From contig CAWFKW010000003.1 in the NCBI GenBank assembly GCA_963816535.1, forward strand, positions 930,001 through 994,000: a DNA stretch of 64,000 nucleotides. Direction: 5' to 3'. Source of the DNA: CAWFKW01 sp963816535 (GTDB lineage: Bacteria; Bacteroidota; Ignavibacteria; Tepidaquicellales; OLB5). Position numbers and translations under genes: made by a program. The notes under the pieces are model-generated. The model had not been told where the DNA came from and did no database searches. It was given only the letters and a program-made list of their open reading frames with translations. The stretch's first letter is position 1, and each line of letters begins with the position of its first letter. Positions 51,227 through 60,449 of the stretch are shown here, one piece after another.

Positions 51227-51808
51227 ATGCCTGTTAAATACAAATCAATACCAAAGAGATCAATCAGAATTCAGCTGCCGGATACGACTCAATGCTATGG
51301 CTACTCATGCGGAGCCGTTGCATTCCAGGCTATTAGCGGGTATTTCGGACGTGGGCTCGAAAACGAATGGAAACTGATCAAAGAGCTGAAGATGGACCCG
51401 CGGGTCGGAACAAATCCCGGACAGCTTGAGAAACTCGCAAAACGGCTTGGCTATTTAACAAAGAGAATCCAGCCCATGAAATTGCCGGAACTAAGAAAGC
51501 TGCTCAGGCAGAAAAAACCTGTAATGATGATGCTTCAGGCGTGGAAAGAAAAATCCGTTTCGCGAACTTATGGGCACGACTGGAAGGACGGCCATTGGGT
51601 AGTCGCAATCGGTTACGACAGGACCGGAATTTATTTTGAAGACCCCGCCCTATCGGCAATCCGCGGATATATGCCAAATGATGAACTGGAGAAACGGTGG
51701 CATGACGTAGGGGCGCATAACCGCCGCGTAAGTTTTTACGGGCTTGCCATATGGAAACCGAACATTAAAAAACCGGCATACTATAACAGGGCGCGCCACA
51801 TAGCTTAG
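51227..51808 (+). CDS. C39-like papain-fold cysteine protease/peptidase
   Basis: 193 residues, no signal peptide. TTQCYGYSCGAVAFQAISGYFG near residue 20-40 gives the Cys nucleophile region, and DGHWVVAIGYDRTGIYFEDPA near 125 gives the His and Asp, the layout of C39-type peptidases (normally leader-cleaving in bacteriocin export). Here it stands alone with no ABC transporter, so a stand-alone processing or defensive role is possible. A clear AGGAGG ribosome-binding site precedes the ATG. Confidence 0.8.
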   Translation: MPVKYKSIPKRSIRIQLPDTTQCYGYSCGAVAFQAISGYFGRGLENEWKLIKELKMDPRVGTNPGQLEKLAKRLGYLTKRIQPMKLPELRKLLRQKKPVMMMLQAWKEKSVSRTYGHDWKDGHWVVAIGYDRTGIYFEDPALSAIRGYMPNDELEKRWHDVGAHNRRVSFYGLAIWKPNIKKPAYYNRARHIA

Positions 51809-51816
51809 GCCATAGC

Positions 51817-52902
51817 CTACTTAATAAGTTCCTTAGCCTCGGGCTTAAGATAATTTTCTATATCGCCAAGCGGGATGTATATGTTCACCTCGCCAATAGC
51901 CCAGGGACCAATTTCATACGGAGAATAACAGAACATAAGACAGCCCGGCGTAAGACAAAAATTATCGTTGACGTTAATTGTATCTGCAAACAACCCGGCA
52001 TCAACCAATGAGCTCGAGTCGGCGACTTCAAACTGTTCCCTGAAGTATTTTTCCAGCAGAGCAGGCATCTTATTAAGTCCTTCCTGAGAAATTATGTCAT
52101 CCAGTTTCAGTAACTTTCTGTTCGTCAAGTCTATGACAGCGTAACCTGTTCCGTAGTTCCCGTGAGCGCCTCCGGAAAACGTATAATTCATGTCAGACAA
52201 AATGAAGATCTTTTTGTCAAAATATGCAGGGACTGTTAAATCCTCATCCTCAAGGCTGTACCCGCTTATAAGGTATTCGTTTTTTTCAATTTCCTTTTTT
52301 GTCACATCTTTATACCCGTCAAAGTATTCAGTAAAAAAAGTAACAAGGTTATTCTTAAGCGTACCGCCGACCGACTTCATGTCTGCCGGGAATTTTTTCT
52401 GCTCTGATATCACCTTCCTGACATACTCATATTGCGGAAATTTTTCGCCCGGCCAGATACATCCTTCTGTGTATGAAGCGGTAGGCGAGTTCTTAAATCC
52501 TTTGAACAAACTTTTTTCTTCTTTTACGTAAATAAAATCAAGCTGCCCTGATACTGATGGCTCAGCGGTAAATTCAAAATCGGTTTTTGCTTCTGTTTCG
52601 CCGGTCACATAAGTTCCCCCATAAACTCCGTTTCTGAATACGCCCTTCAGATCGTCGAACGAGGAATTAACTGTGTAGGGGCTAAGCGCCATAGAATCTC
52701 CTTTGGCTTCGCCAATGATGCGCCGGGGTTGCCTGGTCACATCCATATATAAATAACCCGATATATAGCTATCATACTTCACAAGGTTCAAGTATGCGGT
52801 TTTACCGCCAAGCTTCCCTGTAAAAAATTTATACCAGCCGCCGGCGCGGGCGTTTAGCGGCAATGAACTTGTTAGAAGTATAATCAGAAATAATTTTTTC
52901 AT
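51817..52902 (-). CDS. Exported DUF3298-type protein
   Basis: 361 residues with a signal peptide (about 1-20). The C-terminal half has YTFSGGAHGNYGTGYAVIDLTNRKLLKLDDII and YSPYEIGPWAIGEVNIYIPL, the DUF3298 signature also found in RsiV-like anti-sigma factors. The N-terminal half is a beta-rich domain (GGWYKFFTGKLGGKTAYLNLVKYD). Function unknown; envelope localisation is likely. Confidence 0.83.
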   Translation of the reverse strand: MKKLFLIILLTSSLPLNARAGGWYKFFTGKLGGKTAYLNLVKYDSYISGYLYMDVTRQPRRIIGEAKGDSMALSPYTVNSSFDDLKGVFRNGVYGGTYVTGETEAKTDFEFTAEPSVSGQLDFIYVKEEKSLFKGFKNSPTASYTEGCIWPGEKFPQYEYVRKVISEQKKFPADMKSVGGTLKNNLVTFFTEYFDGYKDVTKKEIEKNEYLISGYSLEDEDLTVPAYFDKKIFILSDMNYTFSGGAHGNYGTGYAVIDLTNRKLLKLDDIISQEGLNKMPALLEKYFREQFEVADSSSLVDAGLFADTINVNDNFCLTPGCLMFCYSPYEIGPWAIGEVNIYIPLGDIENYLKPEAKELIK

Positions 52903-53100
52903 AGTAGTTAAAGAAAATGTGTCGCTAAAAAATCCACCTGAACTGTTTACTCAAATTTAACTTTTTTAAAGGTTATAGAACAGGAAAAACAATATTTTGC
53001 GGAGCCTGGCGCCCGAAATTTTTTAATTGTTGTACAGAAAATGATAATTAGCTATCTTAGTTTTCTTAATAAATCAAAAAATCTATCATAAAGGAATCAC

Positions 53101-53598
53101 ATGCCAATTAACGAAGCATTTATAGCTGAGCTGGAAATGGAGTCAAAAGCCACAAATAAAATTCTCGAACGCATCCCTATAGAAAAACCCGACTGGAAGC
53201 CCCATGCAAAATCAACGCCGATAGGCAGGCTTTCAACTCATGTTGCCGAGCTTCCCGGCTGGACTACAATGACGCTCACAACAAGCGAACTGGATTTTAC
53301 CAAAATGGATTATAAGCCCAGCTCCGCGAAGACAACATCCGAGCTTCTTGAAATTTTTGAAAAGAATTCAGCAAAGGCAAAGGACTCGCTGAAGAACGCT
53401 AAAGACGCAGATTTTGCCGAACCATGGACTCTCAGAAACGGCGAGCAGGTATTTTTTACGCTGCCAAAGATCCAGGTTATAAGGATGTCGTTCAACCATC
53501 TGTACCACCACCGCGCGCAGCTGACAGTTTATTTGAGGCTGCTTGATGTGCCGCTGCCCGGCATTTATGGCCCGACAGCTGACGAGCCGGTGTTCTAA
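53101..53598 (+). CDS. DinB family protein
   Basis: 165 residues. STPIGRLSTHVAELPGWTTMTL near residue 40 and IRMSFNHLYHHRAQLTVYLRLLDVPLPGIYGPTADE at the end give the three-His DinB metal site. The HHRAQLTVYLR end is classic for DinB/DUF1569-type proteins. Metal-dependent, precise reaction unknown. Preceded by AAAGGAATC and followed by a strong terminator. Confidence 0.92.
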   Translation: MPINEAFIAELEMESKATNKILERIPIEKPDWKPHAKSTPIGRLSTHVAELPGWTTMTLTTSELDFTKMDYKPSSAKTTSELLEIFEKNSAKAKDSLKNAKDADFAEPWTLRNGEQVFFTLPKIQVIRMSFNHLYHHRAQLTVYLRLLDVPLPGIYGPTADEPVF

Positions 53599-53621
53599 CC
53601 AGACTGAAAATCTTATATCAT

Positions 53622-53656
53622 AAAACCCGGCGTCATAATTAACTTGCCGGGTTTTT
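53622..53656 (+). terminator. Rho-independent terminator
   Basis: AAAACCCGGC (53622-53631) pairs perfectly with GCCGGGTTTT (53646-53655) and a T run follows. Lies 24 nt after the DinB stop; the A run gives some function on the other strand. Confidence 0.88.
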
Positions 53657-53717
53657 CAATTAAAAAATCGGTAAACAATTCTGAGAATCCGGATCTGTTT
53701 ACGGGTCCTCGTCCGCT

Positions 53718-55364
53718 TCAATTTTCTTTTTGCCGTTTTTCCATATACTCTTTATCGCCTTTCAGGCTGTCATCGCTTGTATATATGTTCTTCAGGTTTG
53801 CATCAAAAACCCTCAGCCTGTTATCAAACTGTGCAAGGTAGATTGTTCCTTCCGGAGCTACAGCAAGGTTCGATACTTCATTCAGAACGCCCCCTTCGCG
53901 TATATCCTTTAGAAGCGTATCCCATGCGCCGCTGCCAGGGTTATATCTTATCACGTTTTTTTTGCTGTCTGTCGTATCGGAGAGAATATATATGAAGCCC
54001 TTGGCATCCACCCAGTGTTTGCGGTCTTTGTAATTGAGCGGGACAATTTCTTTCCAGATCTGTTTTCCGCTCCTGTCATACTTCGCCACACCCACTTCGT
54101 CGCTGCTGCCTCTCTGTATAAAATACATGTACCCGTCCAGTCCCGAGTTTACATAATGATAATCGGAATCGATTTTCAGCGGATGGTTTTTAAGCTCGTA
54201 TAAGTTCGGGTTGTTGTCGTCATCTGAGGACCCGCCGCTTAACATATCAGAGAGCTTGCCAAACAGGCCTTCGTGTTCTGAAGAGCCCCAGGTGGGAATT
54301 ATTTTGCCCTCATCTGTGAAGCGGACTATCTTATTATCGATCATGGCAAGCAGCGTCCCGTCTGAATCCACGGTCAGATCGTCGCAGCCTTTCATGTCGA
54401 ACGAATTTGGATCGCCGTTGCCTTCCTGCCTGCCTTTCAGTTTCGCGATCACAGTTCCTTTGCTGCATGAGAGCTTTAGCAATGAATGTTTATTCTTGTC
54501 GTAGACATATAATATTCCTCCTGAAGACACCGCCATGCCCGACTCTTCGTAACTGTATCCTGCAAGCCTGTATATCCATCTTGTTTTGAAATCCTTTCCC
54601 ATCGACCATACCATGGTATCGCTTTCATCTTCAACCCCCGTAAGAAAATATACGTTGCCGTCTTTATCAGCTGTCATATCAGAAAGGTAATACCACTCCG
54701 GCAATTTATCGCTTACGGCGGCTCCGCCTATAACCATATACCACCTGTCCACAACCTTAACCGGGTGCAGCCTGTGCCACAGGTTGTCAGGAAGATAAAT
54801 CTCAGAATTGCAGAAGTTGCAGGTAACCACTCTCGAAGCGCCGTCAATTTTAAGATTGCCTGCGCATGACGGACAAGTGAACAGAATTGGCTTGATGGAA
54901 TCGGGAGTTTTCATCGAGGTCTTTCCGGTATCGAACATGTCGCTGTCTTCGCCTATCAGGTACTGCACTTCAGGGAAAACTTTTTGTGCGTCTTCTTCAG
55001 GACGCCTCACTGAAATTATATTTCCGCATTTGACGCATTCAGCGCTGCCCGATTTGGAATACTCTTCGTACTTTGTTTCATCAAGCGCGGTTTTACACTT
55101 GGCGCATCTTGGTTTCTGCACCCCGTACATCACATGAAATGTATATTCGCCCGTCATTATGGTTTGAGTCTGCCCTTCGCCCTCTTTCAGCTTTGAATAA
55201 TCAGAAACCGCCGAATCCAGTATGCTCTTTCTCCAGAAGCTGATAGGAAAATCTGTTTCCTTCTGGCACGCAGGGCATTGTATTTTCTCGACAAGAGCGT
55301 TTATGGGTAAAGGGTTCCCGCACGACTTACATTCTGTTTTTAACTCAATACAAATACCTTCCAT
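53718..55364 (-). CDS. Triple zinc-ribbon / beta-propeller protein (paralogue B)
   Basis: 548 residues, no signal peptide or membrane helix. Cysteine pairs C12/C15-C30/C33, C87/C90-C110/C113 and C164/C167-C182/C185 form three zinc ribbons. From about residue 205 come propeller-like repeats (WYYLSDMTADKDGNVYFLTG, SGMAVSSGGILYVYDKNKHSLLKLS, DDLTVDSDGTLLAMIDNKIVRFTDEG, VSNLAVAPEGTIYLAQFDNRLRVFD), like NHL/SMP-30 blades. No catalytic residues are apparent. It directly follows a paralogue (55398) with the same architecture. A scaffold, ligand-sensing or nucleic-acid-binding protein is possible; I do not recognise the family. Confidence 0.8.
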   Translation of the reverse strand: MEGICIELKTECKSCGNPLPINALVEKIQCPACQKETDFPISFWRKSILDSAVSDYSKLKEGEGQTQTIMTGEYTFHVMYGVQKPRCAKCKTALDETKYEEYSKSGSAECVKCGNIISVRRPEEDAQKVFPEVQYLIGEDSDMFDTGKTSMKTPDSIKPILFTCPSCAGNLKIDGASRVVTCNFCNSEIYLPDNLWHRLHPVKVVDRWYMVIGGAAVSDKLPEWYYLSDMTADKDGNVYFLTGVEDESDTMVWSMGKDFKTRWIYRLAGYSYEESGMAVSSGGILYVYDKNKHSLLKLSCSKGTVIAKLKGRQEGNGDPNSFDMKGCDDLTVDSDGTLLAMIDNKIVRFTDEGKIIPTWGSSEHEGLFGKLSDMLSGGSSDDDNNPNLYELKNHPLKIDSDYHYVNSGLDGYMYFIQRGSSDEVGVAKYDRSGKQIWKEIVPLNYKDRKHWVDAKGFIYILSDTTDSKKNVIRYNPGSGAWDTLLKDIREGGVLNEVSNLAVAPEGTIYLAQFDNRLRVFDANLKNIYTSDDSLKGDKEYMEKRQKEN

Positions 55365-55397
55365 TTTTAATTACATTTTAGTTTTAGAATTAAGTTC

Positions 55398-57059
55398 TTA
55401 ATTGTTATCGTCGTCGCTTTCACCGCCATCATCGCGCTCATCCTGGTCGTTCTCTTTACTTTCGGCGCTTATATAGATGTTCTTTAAATTTTCGTCAAAA
55501 ACTTTAAGACAATTATCACTGTCTGCAAGATATATCTTTCCGTCGCCTGATATGGCAAAAAATGATTCCCCGCATAACAGGCCCCCGTCGCTGATCTCTT
55601 TCATCAATGTTTCCCACTTGTTTGACGCTTTGTTAAATTTCATAATTCTGTGTTCATCATCATCCGTATCACCCAGCACAAACACATTTCCGGATGAATC
55701 GATGTGCGGCTTGTCGCACCTGTAATCCAGAGGTATCTCTGAACCCCAGTCTTTTTTCCCCGAATGGTCGTACCTTACAATACCCGCTCCTTCAGCCTGG
55801 TTTTGATCCATAATGTAGATGAAACCATCAAGCCCCAGCTTTATAAAAACGTCTCCTGTATCAATTCTATAAGGTTTGTCTTTAAGTTCATTTACATCAG
55901 GCGCTGCGCTATCGCCTGAACCGTCGATGGAATTAATTATTTTAGAAACTTTGCTGAAGAAGCTGCCATCGTGTTTTGTGCCGCTCCAGACCGGAACTGA
56001 CTCGCCTTCAGATGTAAACCTGGCTATCTTGTCATTCATAAAACACAGCAGCGAGCCGTCCGAATCAACTATCAAATCGCTGACCCCGGATGAATTATCA
56101 CTCTCCCCGCCGCTGCCATCGGTCAGGTTAATTTTTATATTTCCCAAAATTGAACCGTCATTGCAAGAGATCTTCAGCAATGAGTTTTTTCTGATGTTAA
56201 ACGCATAGAGTATCCCGTCGGAAGAAACCGCCAACCTGCAATTGTCGTAACCGTAATTTGCAGTCTTGGTTATCCATCTCGGCTTAAAGTCTTTCTCCAT
56301 TGACCATACTATCGTATCCTCAACCCCGTCAGGGGAAGTGATGAAGTAAGCAAAACCGTCTTTGTCTATTACCAGGTCTGAAATATAACGCCACTTTGGG
56401 AGCCTTTCATTCATCGTTTTTTCTTCAAAAGCTAAATACCACCTGCTGATAGTTTTAACCGGGTGAAGTTTAAGCCAAAGGTTGTCGGGCAAATAAACTT
56501 CAGAGCTGCAGTATTTGCAGACTATCATCCTGCTCGTTCCGTCAACTTCAAGATTACCTGCGCACGCAGGGCATGTAAATAAAACAGGCTTCGAATCATT
56601 TGGCGTTTGCATGGCAGACTTGTCTGAAAAAAGCAAAGCGGCATCTTCGCCAACAAGATACTTCACGCCGTAAAACAATTTACTTAATTCTTCGGGCAGC
56701 GCCCTGACGCTGACTGACGAGCCGCAGGAACATGCCGCAGAGCCTGTTCGGGAATATTCTTCAAATTTTGTATTGTCCATAAGAGTCCTGCATTTCGCGC
56801 ATCTTGGTTTTTGCCTGCCGTAAATTAAATGAAATGTATATTCGCCCGCCATATTTTGCTGGTCTTTGCCCTGTCCATCGGCAAGATCGGGCGCGTCATT
56901 GATTGCATCGGCTAATATTGTGGTTCTCCAGAAATCATACGGAAAATCCGCCGTCTTCTGGCAGATCGAACATTCAATATGCTCGGCAAGCGCGTTGATG
57001 GGCAATGGATTGCCGCACGCCTTGCAGTTAGTATTTAGATCTAATCCGATACTTATCAA
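55398..57059 (-). CDS. Triple zinc-ribbon / beta-propeller protein (paralogue A)
   Basis: 553 residues. Same architecture as the gene 33 nt downstream: C12/C15-C30/C33, a second ribbon around residues 87-111 that ends C-S-C rather than C-x-x-C, and a third ribbon CPAC...CKYC. The propeller part includes WRYISDLVIDKDGFAYFITSP, VSDLIVDSDGSLLCFMNDKIARFTSEGE and YLADSDNCLKVFDENLKNIYIS. Acidic C-terminus (DDGGESDDDNN). The pair is an evident tandem duplication, probably co-transcribed, divergent enough for separate roles. Confidence 0.8.
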   Translation of the reverse strand: MISIGLDLNTNCKACGNPLPINALAEHIECSICQKTADFPYDFWRTTILADAINDAPDLADGQGKDQQNMAGEYTFHLIYGRQKPRCAKCRTLMDNTKFEEYSRTGSAACSCGSSVSVRALPEELSKLFYGVKYLVGEDAALLFSDKSAMQTPNDSKPVLFTCPACAGNLEVDGTSRMIVCKYCSSEVYLPDNLWLKLHPVKTISRWYLAFEEKTMNERLPKWRYISDLVIDKDGFAYFITSPDGVEDTIVWSMEKDFKPRWITKTANYGYDNCRLAVSSDGILYAFNIRKNSLLKISCNDGSILGNIKINLTDGSGGESDNSSGVSDLIVDSDGSLLCFMNDKIARFTSEGESVPVWSGTKHDGSFFSKVSKIINSIDGSGDSAAPDVNELKDKPYRIDTGDVFIKLGLDGFIYIMDQNQAEGAGIVRYDHSGKKDWGSEIPLDYRCDKPHIDSSGNVFVLGDTDDDEHRIMKFNKASNKWETLMKEISDGGLLCGESFFAISGDGKIYLADSDNCLKVFDENLKNIYISAESKENDQDERDDGGESDDDNN

Positions 57060-57123
57060 AGTCTTTTATCATCCTTAAAATTCTTAATAACCGTTTTCTT
57101 TTTGCTTTATGAAAGAGCTTTTT

Positions 57124-58590
57124 TCAGAACTTTATGCAAACATTTTTGGGTTCTGTAAAAAACCTCAGCGCTTCCATGCCGCCTTCGCGGCCGAGACCGG
57201 AATTTTTCACGCCGCCAAATGGAGTACGCAGATCGCGCACCATCCAGCAGTTAATCCACACAATTCCCGACTGTATCTTTGATGCAATTCTGTTGGCTTT
57301 ATAAATATTAGTGGTCCATATAGTCGATGCCAGCCCATACTCAGCGCTGTTAGCCATCATGAGCGCTTCTTCTTCAGTTTCGAACGGAATGAGCGTTACC
57401 ACGGGCCCGAAAATCTCTTCCCGGTTTGTTCTGCAGTCATAAGGCAATCCTTCTATAACTGTCGGTTCAATAAACCATCCGCCCTGGCACCTTCCTTCTA
57501 TCTCAACCTTATTGCCTCCGCAGAGGATTTTCCCCCCTTCTTCCTTCGCGAGATTTATGTAATACAATATCTTGTTCATATGTTCTGCCGAAACTATAGC
57601 CCCCTGGTCTGTATCAGCCGCAAGCGGGTCGCCGACCTTCAGCTGTTTTACCTTAGCGACAAAATCTTCTTTGAACTTCTCATACAGATTCTTCTGAACA
57701 AACACCCTGGATCCGCACAGGCATATTTCGCCCTGGTTCTGGAATGATGAACGTACGGTGGTTTCAAGCGCCTCCTGGTAATTTCCAATCTCTTCAGAAT
57801 ATTCTGACGGCAGGCAGTCTGCAAATATTATAACGGGATTTTTTCCGCCAAGCTCAAGCGATAGTTTCTTGAACATCGGGGCAGCTATGCCGGCAATCTC
57901 TTTCCCTGTTATCGTGCCGCCGGTAAAAGTGACGGCTTTTATTTTCGGATGAGACGAGATGGCCCTCCCCACTTTATTGCCGTAACCATGAACAATATTG
58001 AGAGCGCCTGCGGGCAGCCCTGCCTCTATACACGCCTCGGAAAGCATATATGCGGTCATTGGAGTTATCTCCGATGGCTTTGCTATAACCGTATTGCCCG
58101 CCGCGAGCGCCGGCGCTATCTTCCACGTAAACAAATACAGCGGAAGGTTCCACGGCGAAATAGCGCCAACAACGCCAATTGGACTGCGAAGAGTATAATT
58201 TATGGCGCCTTCTTCCATAGCATGCGACTCGCTTTGAAATCCTCTGACCGCAGAGGCGAAGAATTCAAAATTTCTGATAGCGCGGGGAATCTCTATATTC
58301 CTTGCCAGTGAAAGAGGCTTGCCGTTATCGACACACTCAGAGCGGGCAAACTCGGCCATATCGCGCCGGATGAAGCCCGCTATCTTCATCATGTACTTCG
58401 AGCGTTCCTCGGCAGGTGTTGCGGCCCAAAGCGGAAAAGCGCTTTCGGCGGCCTCAACCGCCAGCGCAATGTCTTTTTCGTCTGAATCAGGAATTATTTC
58501 GTAAGGCTTGCCAATAGCCGGGTCGTAGTTATCAAAATACTCGCCGGATAGCGGCTCAACCAGCTCCCCGTTAATATAATTTTTTATCAA
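57124..58590 (-). CDS. 2-aminomuconic 6-semialdehyde dehydrogenase (ALDH8-type)
   Basis: 488 residues, ALDH superfamily. SPWNLPLYLFTWKIAPALAAGNTVIAKPSE near 145 binds NAD; FTGGTITGKEIA near 222; LSLELGGKNPVIIF near 245 carries the catalytic Glu; FQNQGEICLCGSRVFV near 285 the Cys nucleophile. The NINxx-type end (WINCWMVRDLRTPFGGVKNSGLGREGG) matches hydroxymuconic/aminomuconic semialdehyde dehydrogenases. Oxidises 2-aminomuconate semialdehyde to 2-aminomuconate. Clustered with tryptophan dioxygenase, an SDR and DUF4286. Confidence 0.9.
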   Translation of the reverse strand: MIKNYINGELVEPLSGEYFDNYDPAIGKPYEIIPDSDEKDIALAVEAAESAFPLWAATPAEERSKYMMKIAGFIRRDMAEFARSECVDNGKPLSLARNIEIPRAIRNFEFFASAVRGFQSESHAMEEGAINYTLRSPIGVVGAISPWNLPLYLFTWKIAPALAAGNTVIAKPSEITPMTAYMLSEACIEAGLPAGALNIVHGYGNKVGRAISSHPKIKAVTFTGGTITGKEIAGIAAPMFKKLSLELGGKNPVIIFADCLPSEYSEEIGNYQEALETTVRSSFQNQGEICLCGSRVFVQKNLYEKFKEDFVAKVKQLKVGDPLAADTDQGAIVSAEHMNKILYYINLAKEEGGKILCGGNKVEIEGRCQGGWFIEPTVIEGLPYDCRTNREEIFGPVVTLIPFETEEEALMMANSAEYGLASTIWTTNIYKANRIASKIQSGIVWINCWMVRDLRTPFGGVKNSGLGREGGMEALRFFTEPKNVCIKF

Positions 58591-58676
58591 TGATTGAAAT
58601 AAGTTTCTTTATGAAAAATATGCCGTTCCCTATAGCGCGAAGTTCGCTTCCTTTATGAAGATGATTTATTCATTAT

Positions 58677-58868
58677 TCATTCATCGCCGCAGCAACCAAT
58701 AACGATATTTTTGCAGTACGGGCATTGGTAATGTCCATGAACCCATACCAGTTCCGTTTCGCTACTGCAATACGGACAAATTGTTTTGTTCTTTTCTAAA
58801 GCTCCCAGTTTTTTCAAATTCCCTCTTATCTTTTTGTCATCGTCGTTTTTATTTTTCCCGCTTTCCAT
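58677..58868 (-). CDS. Small zinc-ribbon protein (63 aa)
   Basis: Lys/Asp-rich first 25 residues, then CPYCSSETELVWVHGHYQCPYCKNIV, a classic CxxC-x(n)-CxxC zinc ribbon, and a final CCGDE. Likely an RNA/DNA- or protein-binding zinc protein. It sits between the aldehyde dehydrogenase and DUF4286 genes on the same strand. Confidence 0.75.
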   Translation of the reverse strand: MESGKNKNDDDKKIRGNLKKLGALEKNKTICPYCSSETELVWVHGHYQCPYCKNIVIGCCGDE

Positions 58869-58974
58869 TTATCAAACCTGATTTTAAAAAAGCAAATTAA
58901 TCAAAATCCGATCTACGAGCCGCCGAAAAAAAATACGAGTAAACAGGGCCGGCAAATATTAAGCGTACTTCTTA

Positions 58975-59286
58975 TTACTGAACTTCTTCCATAAGCGTTC
59001 GAAACGCCGTGAATTTCCTGCCAAACTTCTCTTTGTGCTCAGCCTGCAAAATAGCTGCATGTTCGATCTGGTATCGTTCATAATCCCCGACTGAATTGGC
59101 GAAGTACTGGGTTACAAACGTCTCCCCGTCGCCTTCTTCCGGTTCCGGAGAAACCACGCGGTATAGCACGCTTTTTGAAAAGCAATTTGTAGCCATAACG
59201 TCGGCGATATGTTTTGAAGTCATCCACTCAAGCCACTCGTCGACGATAGATTCGTCTACCGCAATTTGCACATTGTAAACTAACAT
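58975..59286 (-). CDS. DUF4286 family protein
   Basis: 103 residues. MLVYNVQIAVDESIVDEWLEWMTSKHIADVMATNCFSKSVLYRVV and TFVTQYFANSVGDYERYQIEHAAILQAEHKEKFG match DUF4286, a ferredoxin-fold family widespread in Bacteroidota. Function unknown. Lies 41 nt after the SDR gene of the same cluster. Confidence 0.88.
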   Translation of the reverse strand: MLVYNVQIAVDESIVDEWLEWMTSKHIADVMATNCFSKSVLYRVVSPEPEEGDGETFVTQYFANSVGDYERYQIEHAAILQAEHKEKFGRKFTAFRTLMEEVQ

Positions 59287-59327
59287 AGTTTTTTATGGTT
59301 TAATTTTAGATTCGCAAAATAGAATTC

Positions 59328-60116
59328 TTATAAAGTCTGAAGCCTGCCGCCGTCAACCGGCAGGTTTATGCCGTTAATATATGCGGCCAAAGGCGATGCA
59401 AGGAAAGCGGCCGCGTAGGCAAGCTCTTCAGGTTCGGCAAACCTTCCTGCAGGGATATCGTTCAGCCATTCCTTTTTCACTTCGTCCTCCGTTTTGCCTG
59501 TCGCTTTTGAGCGGGCTTCAAACAGCGAATAAAGCCTTTCGGTCTTTGTAGCGCCCGGCAGAATATTATTGACCGTTATGCCCATCGGCGCAAGCTCTGA
59601 TGCAAGGGTTTTCGCCCATGCCGCGACGGCCGCGCGGATCGTATTCGAAACTCCCAGGCCCCGTATCGGCTGTTTGACCGAAGTTGATATAATATTGATT
59701 ATCCTGCCGTACTTTTCTTTTTTCATCCCATCAATAAGAGCCCGGACCAAAATCTGATTGCATATCAAATGGTTCCTGAACGCGTTTTCAAATTCCTCGG
59801 CGCCCGCTTTATAAGCCTCTCCTGATTTTGGGCCGCCGGTGTTGTTTACCAGGATATGAACAGGGGGGTTTTCAGATACAAAATTATAAATTTTTTCCTT
59901 AAGCGTTTCGGGGTCGGAAAAATCAGCTACAATGATATTGTGGTTCTGTTCTTTGGATGAACTGAGCTCTCTGAGAACTTTTCTTAAGCGTTCTTCATTT
60001 CTAGCTACCAGAACAACGCTCGCGCCGGACGCCGCAAACTGCAGCGCTATTGCCCTGCCAATTCCCTGCGTGCTTCCGCAAACTACTGCATTCTTATTTG
60101 ATAAATCGATTAACAT
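59328..60116 (-). CDS. Short-chain dehydrogenase/reductase next to tryptophan dioxygenase
   Basis: 262 residues. AVVCGSTQGIGRAIALQFAASGA at residues 10-32 is a GxxxGxG Rossmann motif; NNTGGPKSG near 90 matches the NNAG position. The usual catalytic Tyr-x-x-x-Lys appears altered: the region after IINIISTSVKQPIRGLGVSNTIRAAVAAW has Asn-Thr-Ile-Arg where YxxxK is normal. C-terminal SPLAAYINGINLPVDGG is normal. Similar divergent SDRs exist in the FabG-like group; enzyme activity is uncertain. Confidence 0.87.
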   Translation of the reverse strand: MLIDLSNKNAVVCGSTQGIGRAIALQFAASGASVVLVARNEERLRKVLRELSSSKEQNHNIIVADFSDPETLKEKIYNFVSENPPVHILVNNTGGPKSGEAYKAGAEEFENAFRNHLICNQILVRALIDGMKKEKYGRIINIISTSVKQPIRGLGVSNTIRAAVAAWAKTLASELAPMGITVNNILPGATKTERLYSLFEARSKATGKTEDEVKKEWLNDIPAGRFAEPEELAYAAAFLASPLAAYINGINLPVDGGRLQTL

Positions 60117-60446
60117 TAATTATTCTTACACCCCCTCTGAATCTCCCCTAACAGGGGGAGACAGATACTAATCACCGATATTTGCATTTCATTCACAAAA
60201 GGAAGAAAATATAAATGACATACAAATCAGAATTAATTTTTGCGCCCATCTGAATTTTAACAGGGATAATCTGAAAAATTGATATACTAATTTGTCATTC
60301 AATTCGTGCCACGTCAAGAAGTCGTAGCACGAAGTTTATTATCAAAAACCACTATATCCGAAATCATGTTAACTCACCGCACTTAGCGCTCTATACACTC
60401 TATACGCGCTCTGTAGACTCTGTAGACTCAGTACGCTCTATACACT
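60117..60446. other. 330-bp intergenic region with palindromes and a 9-nt tandem array
   Basis: Between tryptophan dioxygenase and the SDR. Contains CTCCCC/GGGGAG (60143-60148 with 60155-60160), a TTCGTGC/GCACGAA hairpin (60303-60309 with 60327-60333) and the 9-nt repeat array listed separately. No gene seen. Confidence 0.55.
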
Positions 60447-60449
60447 CTA
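60385..60449. repeat. 9-nt degenerate tandem array at the tryptophan dioxygenase stop codon
   Basis: About seven units of mostly nine bases: CGCTCTATA, CACTCTATA, CGCGCTCTGTA, GACTCTGTA, GACTCAGTA, CGCTCTATA, CACTCTA. The last unit includes the stop codon of the dioxygenase (60447-60449). Confidence 0.75.

Noticed and set aside
51227..51808. Bacteriocin export system around the C39-like protein
   Set aside because: No ABC transporter, leader peptide or immunity gene is adjacent; neighbours are a RidA protein and a DUF3298 protein.
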